64,000 bases of DNA from JALOTE01 sp031422195 (GTDB lineage: Bacteria > Pseudomonadota > Alphaproteobacteria > Rhizobiales > Rhizobiaceae). Numbering within the stretch: position 1 is the first letter of the stretch; each line of letters opens with the position of its first letter. The translations under genes and the position numbers were made by a program. The DNA lies in the NCBI GenBank assembly GCA_031422195.1, contig JANOPZ010000043.1:10626-74625 (forward strand), given 5' to 3'. The notes below the pieces were generated by a model, which was given only the letters and a program-made list of their open reading frames with translations, was not told the origin of the DNA and ran no database searches. This document shows, in pieces, positions 43,824 to 52,854 of this stretch.

Positions 43824-45041
43824 TTAAATCGCTTCACCGGCCAGTAATCTCGGGCTGCTGGCGGACAGCCCTGCCGCCTCACCAATGAAAAACTGCTTTA
43901 AGCGAGGCAGCCGGTCAACCAGACCAAGACCAACGGTGCGCGCCAACCGTAACGCAGAATTATCATTGGAGAAAAGCCGGTTTAATAAATCTGTCGTCAC
44001 ACCCATCCGCACCGTATCAAAGCGGCGCCATTGTTCGTAGCGCTCCAATACCGCAAGTGAACTAAAATCCTCACCGCGTCTTAAAGCCTCAACCACCACT
44101 TCTGCCAAAGCCGCCGCATCTTTGAAGCCCAAATTGAGACCTTGGCCCGCAATCGGGTGAATGCCATGGGCGGCGTCACCGGCGAGCGCCAAACCATCAC
44201 GCACAAAATCGCGCACCAATGTTAATCCAAGCGGATACGACTTTGGTTTGCCTTCAAAATGCAACGCCCCCAATTTCAGACCAAAGCGCTGCTCAAGTTC
44301 AGCTTCAAAAATAAACGGGTCTTCATTTAATATTCGTTCCGCATCTTTGGCAGTTTCTGTCCACACAATCGACGAGCGGTTGCCGGATAGTGGAAGCGTT
44401 GCAAACGGTCCGGCTGGCAAGAAATGCTCTTCAGCGCGGCCTTCATGCGGCCGCTCATGGGCCACTGTGCCAACAATGGCCGACTGGCCGTAATCAATGT
44501 GGGTGGATTTGATACCTGCAGCTGTGCGCAACGTGGATTTCACACCATCACACGCGATTGCCAACCGGCAGGTGAGTGTTTCGCCGTTTTTCAAAGTCAG
44601 CCTCGACAAACCATTTTCGCGGATAAAACCAACCGCAGCCCAACCCTGTTTGACAGGCAAACCAAGCCCTTCCGCTTTAACCCTGAGTTCACGGACCATG
44701 GCGACATTTGAAACCATACGCGCAAAAGGCTCGCCGGGCTCTGCATCACCGCCAAACGTTAGAAACACAGGGCGCACTGGGTCAGCTGTACGGCTGTCGG
44801 TGACAATCATTTCAGTGATCGGCTGGCTTTCAGCCTCAATCAAATTCCAAACACCAAGTTGACCCAGCATACGAACTGCAGCTGCTGCAACGGCAGACGC
44901 CCGCGCATCGTTCTTCCAAACGCCCTCAGGTGCTGCATCTATGACCAAAATATCGAGGTGAGGCGCAGCTTGTTTGATTGATACCGCAGTGGCAAGGCCA
45001 ATATAGCCCGCGCCAGATATGATGATGTCATGGTGTGCCAT
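43824..45041 (-). CDS. FAD-dependent ubiquinone hydroxylase (UbiH/UbiF family)
   Basis: A 405-residue flavin monooxygenase with ISGAGYIGLATAVSIKQ (FAD-binding), a middle DG-containing segment AIACDGVKST, and the signature GDAAHGIHPIAGQGLNLGFKDA. It hydroxylates the ring of a ubiquinone precursor; which position (C1, C5 or C6) cannot be told from sequence, since alphaproteobacterial members vary in regiospecificity. The ATG at 45041 has AAAGGA upstream. It is divergent from the 6S RNA gene. Confidence 0.87.
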   Translation of the reverse strand: MAHHDIIISGAGYIGLATAVSIKQAAPHLDILVIDAAPEGVWKNDARASAVAAAAVRMLGQLGVWNLIEAESQPITEMIVTDSRTADPVRPVFLTFGGDAEPGEPFARMVSNVAMVRELRVKAEGLGLPVKQGWAAVGFIRENGLSRLTLKNGETLTCRLAIACDGVKSTLRTAAGIKSTHIDYGQSAIVGTVAHERPHEGRAEEHFLPAGPFATLPLSGNRSSIVWTETAKDAERILNEDPFIFEAELEQRFGLKLGALHFEGKPKSYPLGLTLVRDFVRDGLALAGDAAHGIHPIAGQGLNLGFKDAAALAEVVVEALRRGEDFSSLAVLERYEQWRRFDTVRMGVTTDLLNRLFSNDNSALRLARTVGLGLVDRLPRLKQFFIGEAAGLSASSPRLLAGEAI

Positions 45042-45183
45042 AGCAAATTCCTTTGGGATCATCTTAGCCATCACATAGAGATAACAAAACAGGCCACTTC
45101 GTCGCGTTGATTGTTGTTCCGGCTCTTTAATTGCTTATTTTGAAATGAAAGGTGGCTAACTGCAACCATTACGCCTATATTTC

Positions 45184-45351
45184 ATGCGCGGTCTGCGCTT
45201 CCCGGCAGAAGACTTTTTCCCCGGGGCCATACGATTCCAAAGGGAGCTATCCCTGCTTCGGGCCGTGGCCTGAGGCATACGGCGCCCACCTACTCTGTAG
45301 GTTCCCGGGATCGCATCTTCACCGGTTGTCGTGGATCGCACTTCTTTTTTT
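45184..45351 (+). ncRNA. ssrS: 6S RNA (ssrS)
   Basis: The stretch folds as a long hairpin with a central bubble. Left-arm blocks (CCGGCAGAAG, CCCCGGGG) pair with right-arm blocks (CTTCACCGG, TCCCGGGA), and a TTTTTTT tract ends it. It sits directly ahead of the 5-formyl-THF cyclo-ligase gene, the conserved place of 6S RNA in proteobacteria. 6S RNA binds the sigma-70 holoenzyme in stationary phase. The ends are estimated to within about 10 nt. Confidence 0.85.
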
Positions 45352-45421
45352 CTTCTAAGTCTTACTGTTCACGTCGAAGGCGGTTTTGCCTCGGCGTTGA
45401 CCTAAAGATTTGAGGTGCCAA

Positions 45422-46006
45422 ATGACTGATTCACGTGAAACAAAACAAATGCTAAGACAAGCGGCCCAAGCGCGCCGTGACGCGCTGGCCATGGAATTCC
45501 GCGTCGATGCTGCTTGGCTGATGGCGGGTTATTCTGGCGACATTCCGTTTGATCCCGGCACGATTATTTCTGGTTTTCTGCCAATCAGGTCGGAAATTGA
45601 TGCGCGGCCAATTATGGCTGAACTCCGCAAAAAAGGTGCTCAACTTTGCCTCCCCGCAGTTATTTCCAAAACTGAAATCATCTTCAGGCAATTTGACCGC
45701 CAAGGTGAATTGATACCCGCCGGTTTTGGCACGTTTGCGCCGCCAAACAATATGCCAGTTCTGGAACCGCAAATTTTGATTGTGCCTCTTTCAGCATTTG
45801 ACGCGCGCGGCCATCGTATCGGCTATGGAGCCGGCTACTACGACCGTGCCATTGCCAAGCTGATCGATAAAGGCATGACACCGCGTTTGATCGGGCTGGG
45901 CTTTGATTGCCAGCGTGTAGAACATGTGCCGGACGAAGCCCATGATGTGCAACTTGAGGCAATCATCACTGAGTCAGGCTTGCATCGGTTTCCGCTTCAG
46001 GGCTAA
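45422..46006 (+). CDS. 5-formyltetrahydrofolate cyclo-ligase
   Basis: A 194-residue MTHFS-family enzyme with IISGFLPIRSEIDARPIM and the ATP-binding GYGAGYYDRAIAKL motif. It converts 5-formyl-THF to 5,10-methenyl-THF with ATP. The ATG at 45422 has GAGGT at 6-nt spacing. Codons 2-7 contain a parS-like site (45427-45442), which is why the N-terminus reads DSRET. It follows 6S RNA and precedes the ymdB-like gene. Confidence 0.93.
   Translation: MTDSRETKQMLRQAAQARRDALAMEFRVDAAWLMAGYSGDIPFDPGTIISGFLPIRSEIDARPIMAELRKKGAQLCLPAVISKTEIIFRQFDRQGELIPAGFGTFAPPNNMPVLEPQILIVPLSAFDARGHRIGYGAGYYDRAIAKLIDKGMTPRLIGLGFDCQRVEHVPDEAHDVQLEAIITESGLHRFPLQG
45427..45442 (-). promoter_or_regulatory. parS-like ParB-binding site
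   Basis: TGATTCACGTGAAACA is the reverse complement of TGTTTCACGTGAATCA, the variant found twice more near mnmE. It differs from the consensus TGTTTCACGTGAAACA at one position. It lies within the start of the cyclo-ligase gene, about 14 kb from the origin gap. Confidence 0.75.
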
Positions 46007-46037
46007 GCCAGATCTTAACTTAATTGGCTGGTTGCAA

Positions 46038-46859
46038 ATGCGATTTCTTTTTCTGGGTGATATGGTGGGCCGCGTTGGCCGTGTTGCTGTCTATGATCGG
46101 CTTCCAGCTCTGATCGATGCTTGGAAATTAGATTGTGTCGTTGTCAACGGCGAGAATGCGGCAGGTGGTTTTGGCATTTCCTACGATATTTTCAAAGAAA
46201 CCATCGCTGCAGGTGCCGATGTTGTCACCACCGGAAACCATGTGTTTGACCAGCGTGAAGCCCTTGACTTTGCGGCGCGTGAACCGCGTTTTTTAAGACC
46301 TGCCAATTATCCCAAAGGCACACCCGGACGTGGAGTGACAGTGTTCGAGGCCCGTAACGGCGCACGCGTTATGGTCGCCAATATTATGGGCCGCGTTTTT
46401 ATGCATCCGGAGCTTGATGACCCGTTTGCTTGTGTCGAACCCATCATCGAAGCCCATCCTCTTGGCCAAACGGTCGACATGAGCTTCATTGATTTTCACG
46501 CTGAAGCAACCTCTGAAAAAATGTGCTTTGCCCACCATGTTGATGGATCGGTCTCGATGGTTGTTGGCACGCACACGCACCAGCCTACTGCTGATCACCA
46601 GATTCTTGATGGTGGCACAGGCTATATGACCGACGCCGGTATGTGCGGTGATTATGACAGTTCCCTCGGCATGGATAAGGCCGAGCCGCTCAATAGGTTT
46701 CTAACCAAAGTGCCGCGTGGACGTTTTGAGGCCGCTTCTGGCCCGGCAACACTCTGTGGTGTAGCAGCCGAAATATCGGACCGAACCGGTTTATGTGAAA
46801 AAATAGCGCCATTGCGTCTCGGCCCCAGATTGTCTGAGGCTTTGCCGCCCTGGTGGTGA
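46038..46859 (+). CDS. YmdB-family metallophosphoesterase (TIGR00282)
   Basis: A 273-residue calcineurin-like phosphoesterase: FLGDMVGRVGR, VVNGENAAGGFG, TTGNHVFDQ, FHAEATSEK and VGTHTHQPTAD provide the Asp/His/Asn metal ligands. Homologues in Bacillus (YmdB) hydrolyse 2',3'-cyclic nucleotides. The ATG at 46038 gives the family N-terminus; a frame from 45924 would overlap the cyclo-ligase gene. It lies 31 nt after the cyclo-ligase gene, probably in one operon. Confidence 0.88.
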   Translation: MRFLFLGDMVGRVGRVAVYDRLPALIDAWKLDCVVVNGENAAGGFGISYDIFKETIAAGADVVTTGNHVFDQREALDFAAREPRFLRPANYPKGTPGRGVTVFEARNGARVMVANIMGRVFMHPELDDPFACVEPIIEAHPLGQTVDMSFIDFHAEATSEKMCFAHHVDGSVSMVVGTHTHQPTADHQILDGGTGYMTDAGMCGDYDSSLGMDKAEPLNRFLTKVPRGRFEAASGPATLCGVAAEISDRTGLCEKIAPLRLGPRLSEALPPWW

Positions 46860-46873
46860 ACGGAGATTTTCAC

Positions 46874-47971
46874 ATGATGACACGCAGAACGGTGCTTAAA
46901 TCATCTCTAGCGTTATCCGCGTTGGGAGGGCTTAACATCAAGGCCTCTGCAAACACCGGCGCAGCTGCAAACGGCTATCGCTATATCGATGAGGCCGCGC
47001 GTCATACCCGCACCTTTATGCAATGGCCGGTCAATCGCGAAATTCACCCTGAAGCAGATTTTCTCATTTGGCTGCAGCAAACCATCGCCAAAACCGCCAA
47101 TGCCATCGCTGATTTTGAGCCCGTGGTCATGCTTATGGGAAGTGAACATCAAAAAGCAGCGCGAAAACTGTTATCGGCTAAAGTCGAGATTTGGGATATA
47201 CCGACCGATGATTTGTGGTGCCGCGATTCCGGCCCGCATTTTGTCTCTAATAGAAAAACGCTCGGCGTCTCACAGCTCAATTTCAACGGCTGGGGCAACA
47301 AACAAACCCATGTCAATGACGGTCAGATTGCCGCCACTGTCGCACAGCGGCTTGGCCTTCCAGTGTTTAATAATGGTGTGGTCGGCGAGGCTGGCGGCAT
47401 TGAGGCCAATGGCGACGGGCTGCTGCTCGCCCATGAAAGCTCTTGGATAAATCCAAACCGTAATACCATCTCAAAAGACGAAATCACCATAAAATTACTT
47501 GAGGCTTATGGGGCCAAAAAGATGATCTGGGCACCTGGCATCATTGGCGCTGACATCACAGATTATCATATTGATTCGCTGGCACGGTTGGTTGATGCCA
47601 AGATGGTTCTCATTCAAATGCCGGAAAAACCGAGCCCGGATGATCCGTGGTCTGTGGCAGCATTTGAAACATTGGCTGTGTTGCAACGCTCAACCAACCC
47701 GGAAGGCGAAAGGCTAATCATTGAAAAGCTGCCAGAGCCTGTCAAAATCCGTAGCAAATCGGCTGACTTTGTTACCGCCTATGCCAATTATTATATTTGC
47801 AACGGCGCAATTATAGGGTCGCAATTTGGCGATAAAGATACCGATCAGGAAAGTGCAGCCATTTTGAAACGGCTGTATCCGGGACGGGAAATCATCCAGC
47901 TAAACATTGATGCTATTGGTGAAATCGGTGGCGGTATTCATTGTGCCACGCATGAGCAGCCTGAGGTCTAA
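46874..47971 (+). CDS. exported agmatine deiminase / porphyromonas-type PAD family protein
   Basis: A 365-residue protein with a twin-arginine signal (TRRTVLKSSLALSALGG) and a guanidino-group-modifying domain: FMQWP, DDLWCRDSGP, EAGGIEANGDG, ADITDYHIDSLARL and the active-site IGGGIHCATHEQP (Cys nucleophile). Agmatine deiminases are normally cytosolic, so a Tat-exported member implies action on a periplasmic substrate such as agmatine, arginine derivatives or peptides. The ATG at 46874 has GGAG 8 nt upstream. Substrate not determined. Confidence 0.85.
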   Translation: MMTRRTVLKSSLALSALGGLNIKASANTGAAANGYRYIDEAARHTRTFMQWPVNREIHPEADFLIWLQQTIAKTANAIADFEPVVMLMGSEHQKAARKLLSAKVEIWDIPTDDLWCRDSGPHFVSNRKTLGVSQLNFNGWGNKQTHVNDGQIAATVAQRLGLPVFNNGVVGEAGGIEANGDGLLLAHESSWINPNRNTISKDEITIKLLEAYGAKKMIWAPGIIGADITDYHIDSLARLVDAKMVLIQMPEKPSPDDPWSVAAFETLAVLQRSTNPEGERLIIEKLPEPVKIRSKSADFVTAYANYYICNGAIIGSQFGDKDTDQESAAILKRLYPGREIIQLNIDAIGEIGGGIHCATHEQPEV

Positions 47972-48392
47972 TCCAGTGTGGAATTGGTTTTCAAAAAACG
48001 CGCAACCCTTTGCGGCACTTTTCTCAGCATTGGCTCTGGTTGGAGTGCTTTATCAGGTTGCCGCCGGTGAACGGGCCCAGCGCGAACAGTCGGCCCGGGA
48101 TATTTACCGCGAATTTATCGCATTGACGATCAATAGGCCTGAGCTTGTCAGTTTCGAGTGGATCCCCGAAGCCCCGGAAAAAGATCGCATCGCTTATGAA
48201 GCCTATGTTGAATATATGCTTTACACGTCTGAACAGGTGATTTCTGTTGATGCAGAATGGCAGCAAACCATGCGCGGCTGGTTTGAAAACCACACGGTTT
48301 ATCTCTGCACTTTCAACGAGCTGGGTGCGTACACACCGGCTGTGCAAGCGCTGATCACTGACGTGACAGCCGGCTTATGTAAATCTAGTTAG
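47952..48392 (+). CDS. hypothetical single-pass membrane protein
   Basis: A 146-residue protein not recognised. It has one N-terminal hydrophobic segment (FAALFSALALVGVLYQVA) and an acidic, helical soluble part with a few aromatic residues. The start at 47952 overlaps the end of the deiminase gene by 20 nt, suggesting translational coupling. Its stop overlaps the stop of the convergent MBL gene by 4 nt. It could be a membrane partner of the deiminase, but nothing shows this directly. Confidence 0.6.
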   Translation: MSSLRSNPVWNWFSKNAQPFAALFSALALVGVLYQVAAGERAQREQSARDIYREFIALTINRPELVSFEWIPEAPEKDRIAYEAYVEYMLYTSEQVISVDAEWQQTMRGWFENHTVYLCTFNELGAYTPAVQALITDVTAGLCKSS

Positions 48393-49237
48393 TTCAAATT
48401 CTTTGGCACAAACACCGTTGGCGTCTTCGGGAGTGTGCCAAGCGACACAGCCAGTGCATCGCCGTCAAGGTATTTCACAGCAAACCCGGCACCAAGCTTG
48501 TCAATAAAGTTTTGAACCGTGTTGCCACGCAAATGCATTGGCAAAACCACCGATGGGCGGAGGCGCTTCATCAGTTCACCCATAGCAGATTGGCTTAGCG
48601 TATGCCGTCCGTCGACAGGTACCATAATCACATCAAGCCTGCCGATTTGTGCAAATTGGTTGTCGGTCAGCGATGTATGCAAATGGCCAAGATGACCAAT
48701 ACAAAGATCAGCAGTCTCAAAAATGAAAATCGAGTTGCCGCCACGCCGCAACTCATCGCCATATCGCGTATCAGTGGCCACATTGCGCACCAGCATATCG
48801 CGTTCAACAATTGAATGTTGCGCAGGAGTTATACCATCAAGGCTCCAGCCTTTCAGAACATGTTTAATCGCAGGATCGGGCGCGGGCGTCCAATGGGTGC
48901 GATGGGCATTGTTCATCGTGACGATGTCGGGAACTGGGTTCAGAGGCAGTCCATAATAATCGGTTGCGGCCGTAACGCCTTGCGGCGAGACGATTTGCCA
49001 AACCGCGTGGTCAATATAATTTAGCAGGACTTCCGGGAGACTGCCTTGTGTACGAACAAACGGTAGCGGAGCAAGCTCAGCGCTAGTAAACAACACTTTC
49101 GGCGCCAGCTCCGGTCCGGCATCGACCATTGCGAGGCATTGAGACACCGGCGTTTGCGCTGCCGCGGCAAAAATTAGCGACCCAAAAATCAACGATAGAG
49201 GCGCAATCTTCAGAAACAACTTTCGCAGAGCAAACAT
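48389..49237 (-). CDS. exported MBL-fold (UlaG-like) metallohydrolase
   Basis: A 282-residue protein with an N-terminal signal (IAPLSLIFGSLIFAAAAQ) and a metallo-beta-lactamase-like C-terminal half: FIFETADLCIGHLGHLH, IMVPVDGRHTLSQ, VVLPMHLRGN. The usual N-terminal HxHxDH motif is not clear; HRTHWTP is nearby. The family includes lactonases and phosphodiesterases; substrate unknown. AAGGGA precedes the ATG. It is convergent with the hypothetical gene. Confidence 0.75.
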   Translation of the reverse strand: MFALRKLFLKIAPLSLIFGSLIFAAAAQTPVSQCLAMVDAGPELAPKVLFTSAELAPLPFVRTQGSLPEVLLNYIDHAVWQIVSPQGVTAATDYYGLPLNPVPDIVTMNNAHRTHWTPAPDPAIKHVLKGWSLDGITPAQHSIVERDMLVRNVATDTRYGDELRRGGNSIFIFETADLCIGHLGHLHTSLTDNQFAQIGRLDVIMVPVDGRHTLSQSAMGELMKRLRPSVVLPMHLRGNTVQNFIDKLGAGFAVKYLDGDALAVSLGTLPKTPTVFVPKNLN

Positions 49238-49353
49238 TTTGCTATCCCTTGCCTGTTAACCACCAAGTATAACTGACTATAAAATGTAGGATGCAGCACA
49301 GACATGACAAGTGCACGCTTGCTTTCAGGCGAGTGGCGCAGCAATAAACGCCC

Positions 49354-50406
49354 ATGACTGAGCTTAAAGCCAAAGATGTTGAAAGCTATCTGCGCCGGGC
49401 GCCCACCCATGCAATTGTACTGATCTACGGCCCTGATCGCGGATTGGTATCAGAACGTGCGAGCCGCATTGTTAAGCAGTTCGGCGTTAGTTTGGATGAT
49501 CCATTTTCAGCAGTCAGGCTTGATGCCACTGAAATTGAAGCCGACCCGCCACGTCTTGCAGATGAAGCAGCGACGATTTCAATGTTTGGCGGCAAACGTT
49601 TGATTTGGGTAAAGGGTGCCGCCGGTCAGAAGTTTGTGTCTGCCGTCACAAGCTTGTGTGATAACCCGCCGAAAGATGCGTTGGTTTTAATCGAGGCTGG
49701 CGAACTTAAAAAAGACTCTGCTTTGCGAAAAGCTGCAGAAAAATCCCCCGGCGCAGTCACCATGCCCTGTTACCCCGATGAAGGGCGCGGCGTTGAGACC
49801 CTCATTGACGAAATGCTGCAACTCCACCGGCTTTCAATTGATATTGATGCGCGGCAATGGCTCAAAGCCAGGCTCGGCGGCGACAGGCTGGCTTCGCGCA
49901 GCGAATTGGAAAAACTAGCGCTTTACGCCAAAGGGCAGAAAAAAATAGCCTTAGAGGACGCGCAGCAATCTGCCGGTGATGTTTCTGCGCTGTCTATTGA
50001 TGCTGTCGTTGAGGCCGTCATGACTGGCAATGCTGCCGGTGTGGATGCAGCGTTTAGCAAACTCATTACCGGCAAGCAGCCTTCTGCTCTGGTTCTGTCC
50101 GCAATGATACGTCAAATGCAAGTGCTTCTCCCGCTGCGCGAAAGCATGGAGCGCGAAAACAAATCGATTTCGACGCTGGTCGCCGCCATGCGTCCCACTC
50201 TGTTTGGTCCGCGCAAGACGGTTATGGAGCAAGCGCTCGCCAATTGGCCGCTCGACAGCATCACCCGTGCCTTGGATCGCTTGGCAAATGTCACGCTTGA
50301 AGCCCGTCGAAAGTCGGTACTCGAAGATGAAATCATCCGCTTTTCCTTGCTCGGGTTGGCAAGTGAAGCCAAACGCGCATCGGGTTCCAGCTGGCGGGTG
50401 AATTAA
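49354..50406 (+). CDS. holA: DNA polymerase III subunit delta
   Basis: A 350-residue clamp-loader delta subunit with the AAA+-like fold: AIVLIYGPDRGLVSERASRI at the N-terminus, LIWVKGAAG, and a C-terminal helical collar (LVLSAMIRQMQVLLPLRES). It opens the beta clamp. lptE, often upstream in other bacteria, is absent. It is convergent with parB. Confidence 0.9.
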   Translation: MTELKAKDVESYLRRAPTHAIVLIYGPDRGLVSERASRIVKQFGVSLDDPFSAVRLDATEIEADPPRLADEAATISMFGGKRLIWVKGAAGQKFVSAVTSLCDNPPKDALVLIEAGELKKDSALRKAAEKSPGAVTMPCYPDEGRGVETLIDEMLQLHRLSIDIDARQWLKARLGGDRLASRSELEKLALYAKGQKKIALEDAQQSAGDVSALSIDAVVEAVMTGNAAGVDAAFSKLITGKQPSALVLSAMIRQMQVLLPLRESMERENKSISTLVAAMRPTLFGPRKTVMEQALANWPLDSITRALDRLANVTLEARRKSVLEDEIIRFSLLGLASEAKRASGSSWRVN

Positions 50407-50440
50407 TTGATATACGGGTTATCTTATTGATAAAATTCAA

Positions 50441-51322
50441 CTATTTCCTTAACAGGTCGGTGACAGCATCCAATTGTTCCAGCGTTTTATAGGCGATTGT
50501 CACGGTTCCGCCGCGCGCGCCATGATGAATTAATACCTTCAGCCCGGTGGCATCAGACAATGATGTTTCAAGCGCTTTTAAGTCTGCATCTTTTTCAGCT
50601 TTGGCTTTTGGCGCACTGGCCTGTTGTGATGGACTTTGTGCTAAACGTTCGATATCGCGCACCGAAAGGCCTTCGGCTATGATGCGGGCCGCCAAGCCTT
50701 CCGGATTATTAGCCGTGATCAAAGCACGCGCGTGACCTGCAGACAGCGAACCATCGATGATTAAGTTTCGCACGCTTTCGGGCAAACGCATTAACCGCAA
50801 CGTGTTGGCAACATGGCTGCGGCTTTTGCCGATAACTTGGGCCAAATCGTTTTGAGAATATTGATACTGATCAACAAGCTGCTGATAACCGGCAGCTTCT
50901 TCAATGGCATTCAAATCGGCACGTTGAACGTTTTCAACGATGGCCAATTCCAAAGCGGTTTTATCATCAACCTGCTTTACAATGACAGGTATGCGTTCCA
51001 AACCAGCGCGCTGTGCAGCACGCCAACGGCGCTCTCCGGCAATAAGCTCATAAGACCCGGATTTTCCGGGCGCTGGCCGAACGATCACCGGCTGTACAAC
51101 ACCATGAACGCGGATCGAATCGGCGAGGTCAGAAAGTTCCTCATCGCGGAACAAGCGGCGTGGGTTGGCCGGGTTCGGGCCGATCAATGAAATAAGGGTA
51201 TCAACTGTGATGGCTGCAGATTTGAATTCAATATCAGCACGCGGAATTGGCGGGCTATCCAGCTCACCGATAAGTGCCGCAAGACCCTTGCCCAATCGTT
51301 TGCGTGAAATATCGTCAGACAT
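50441..51322 (-). CDS. parB: chromosome partitioning protein ParB
   Basis: A 293-residue ParB with the N-terminal CTPase/nuclease-like domain (NPANPRRLF, GERRWRAAQRAGLERIPVIV), NVQRADLNAIEEA, the helix-turn-helix SQNDLAQVIGKSRSHVANTL, and a C-terminal dimerisation region. It binds parS, loads as a clamp with CTP, and spreads. The ATG at 51322 has GAGGAA upstream. It lies after parA in the same direction, about 8 kb from the origin gap. Confidence 0.96.
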   Translation of the reverse strand: MSDDISRKRLGKGLAALIGELDSPPIPRADIEFKSAAITVDTLISLIGPNPANPRRLFRDEELSDLADSIRVHGVVQPVIVRPAPGKSGSYELIAGERRWRAAQRAGLERIPVIVKQVDDKTALELAIVENVQRADLNAIEEAAGYQQLVDQYQYSQNDLAQVIGKSRSHVANTLRLMRLPESVRNLIIDGSLSAGHARALITANNPEGLAARIIAEGLSVRDIERLAQSPSQQASAPKAKAEKDADLKALETSLSDATGLKVLIHHGARGGTVTIAYKTLEQLDAVTDLLRK

Positions 51323-51390
51323 AGTGGGGTTCCTCACGTCAAACCAACAGATTGAATAATCGTTACGTTACCGAATCGATAACGCATAGT

Positions 51391-52203
51391 TCACGCGGCC
51401 TTACGGCGGCGCTCTCGCTGAATAACTTCCGATGCCAATTGCAAGTAGGCTTGGCTGCCAGAACATTTCAAATCATACAGCAAAGCCGGCTTTCCGTGGC
51501 TCGGTGCTTCGGATATGCGAACGTTGCGTGGAATAACCGTTTTATAAACCTTATCGCCCATGAAAGCGCGCACATCATTGACAACCTGTGTGGCGAACGA
51601 ATTGCGCTTGTCAAACATCGTCAGGACTATGCCCTGAATTTCGAGGGCCGGATTTAACCCCTGTTGCACTTGTTCAACAGTTTGCAGCAGCTGACTAAGA
51701 CCTTCTAAAGCAAAAAACTCACACTGCATCGGTACCAAGATAGAATCTGCCCCCCCTAAAGCATTAAGGGTCAACAAATTCAGTGATGGCGGGCAATCAA
51801 TGAGAATATAGCTGTAAATTGGCAACTGGCCAAAAGGGTGGTGCGGGCGGCGCGTCGCATCAATAGCTTTGCGCAAGCGGTGCACACGATCTGGTTGATT
51901 GGCAATTTCCATTTCAAACCCAAGCAAATCCAAGGTCGAAGCCACAACCGATAGGTTGGGAACAGCAGTGGGCACTGCGGCATCTACCAAACTAACACCA
52001 TTTACCAACACATCATATGATGAGATATCCCGGTTTTTCCGGTCAATCCCCAACCCGGTTGAAGCATTGCCTTGTGGGTCAAGATCAATCAACAACACAC
52101 GTTCGCCAATTGCGGCTAATGCGGTCGCTAAATTAATGGTGGTTGTGGTTTTACCAACCCCGCCCTTCTGATTGGCAACAGCAATAATACGAAGACCTGA
52201 CAT
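51391..52203 (-). CDS. parA: chromosome partitioning ATPase ParA
   Basis: A 270-residue MinD/ParA ATPase with the deviant Walker A KGGVGKTTTTINLA, DLDPQGNASTGLG, and YSYILIDCPPSLNLLTLNAL. It binds DNA non-specifically and pulls ParB-parS complexes to the cell poles. It sits between rsmG and parB; GGAAG precedes the ATG. The order mnmE-mnmG-rsmG-parA-parB is conserved widely in bacteria. Confidence 0.96.
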   Translation of the reverse strand: MSGLRIIAVANQKGGVGKTTTTINLATALAAIGERVLLIDLDPQGNASTGLGIDRKNRDISSYDVLVNGVSLVDAAVPTAVPNLSVVASTLDLLGFEMEIANQPDRVHRLRKAIDATRRPHHPFGQLPIYSYILIDCPPSLNLLTLNALGGADSILVPMQCEFFALEGLSQLLQTVEQVQQGLNPALEIQGIVLTMFDKRNSFATQVVNDVRAFMGDKVYKTVIPRNVRISEAPSHGKPALLYDLKCSGSQAYLQLASEVIQRERRRKAA

Positions 52204-52233
52204 GAAGCTTCCAATAGCATAAACGGGCGTTTG

Positions 52234-52854
52234 CTAAGCCGCCAAAGGCGCAACATTGCGGATTTCGAGAATAACACTGCCAGCATCGATCCGGCTCGGA
52301 TGTACTAGCAGATCGAAATCGAATTCACCACGGGCGGCACGAATTTCTTGCTCATGATCCCGCCCTTTATGGAAAAAAGCCGGTACATTTTGACCCAGAT
52401 GCGGCAAGGCGAGGTTCATCAGAAGCGGGAGCGGTGCCAAGGCGCGCGCTGTCACAATATCTGGCCGTGCAATGCTGCCGATAATGTCTTCGATCCGATA
52501 ATGATGCACCGTCGCATTCAAAGACAATGATCGAATGATATGCCGCAAAAATGCACATTTTTTACCATTGCTTTCAACCAGATCAACCCGCGACGCTGGC
52601 GCGTCTGCCAATAGTATTGCCAATATCAGCCCGGGAAAACCGCCACCTGAGCCTAAATCGATGATTGTTCTTGCTTCCGGGGCGATATCCAAAATTTGGG
52701 CACTATCCGCAATATGGCGCTGGCGAACATCGTTCATTGTGGAGGGTGCGACAAGATTTATACGGCTTGCCCATTTCATAAACTCAGCTTCAAATGCCGT
52801 TAAACGCGCTTGCGTTTCACGTGAAACACCTTTGTCCAAAATCGGGCCGGTCAC
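52234..52854 (-). CDS. rsmG: 16S rRNA (guanine-N7)-methyltransferase RsmG
   Basis: A 206-residue SAM methyltransferase with IIDLGSGGGFPGLILAILL and VESNGKKCAFLRHI. It methylates G527 of 16S rRNA. It starts at GTG 52854, overlapping the mnmG stop by 4 nt. Its first codons hold a parS site, so the N-terminus reads GVSRETQ, a sequence common in alphaproteobacterial RsmG for this reason. Confidence 0.94.
   Translation of the reverse strand: MTGPILDKGVSRETQARLTAFEAEFMKWASRINLVAPSTMNDVRQRHIADSAQILDIAPEARTIIDLGSGGGFPGLILAILLADAPASRVDLVESNGKKCAFLRHIIRSLSLNATVHHYRIEDIIGSIARPDIVTARALAPLPLLMNLALPHLGQNVPAFFHKGRDHEQEIRAARGEFDFDLLVHPSRIDAGSVILEIRNVAPLAA
52813..52828 (+). promoter_or_regulatory. parS site within rsmG
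   Basis: CGTTTCACGTGAAACA has the perfect 14-bp palindrome core GTTTCACGTGAAAC and differs from the consensus only at the first base. It overlaps the start of the rsmG coding sequence. Confidence 0.88.

Noticed and set aside
45152..45358. 68-codon frame over the 6S RNA region
   Set aside because: The stretch is better explained as 6S RNA by folding, T-tract and gene context.
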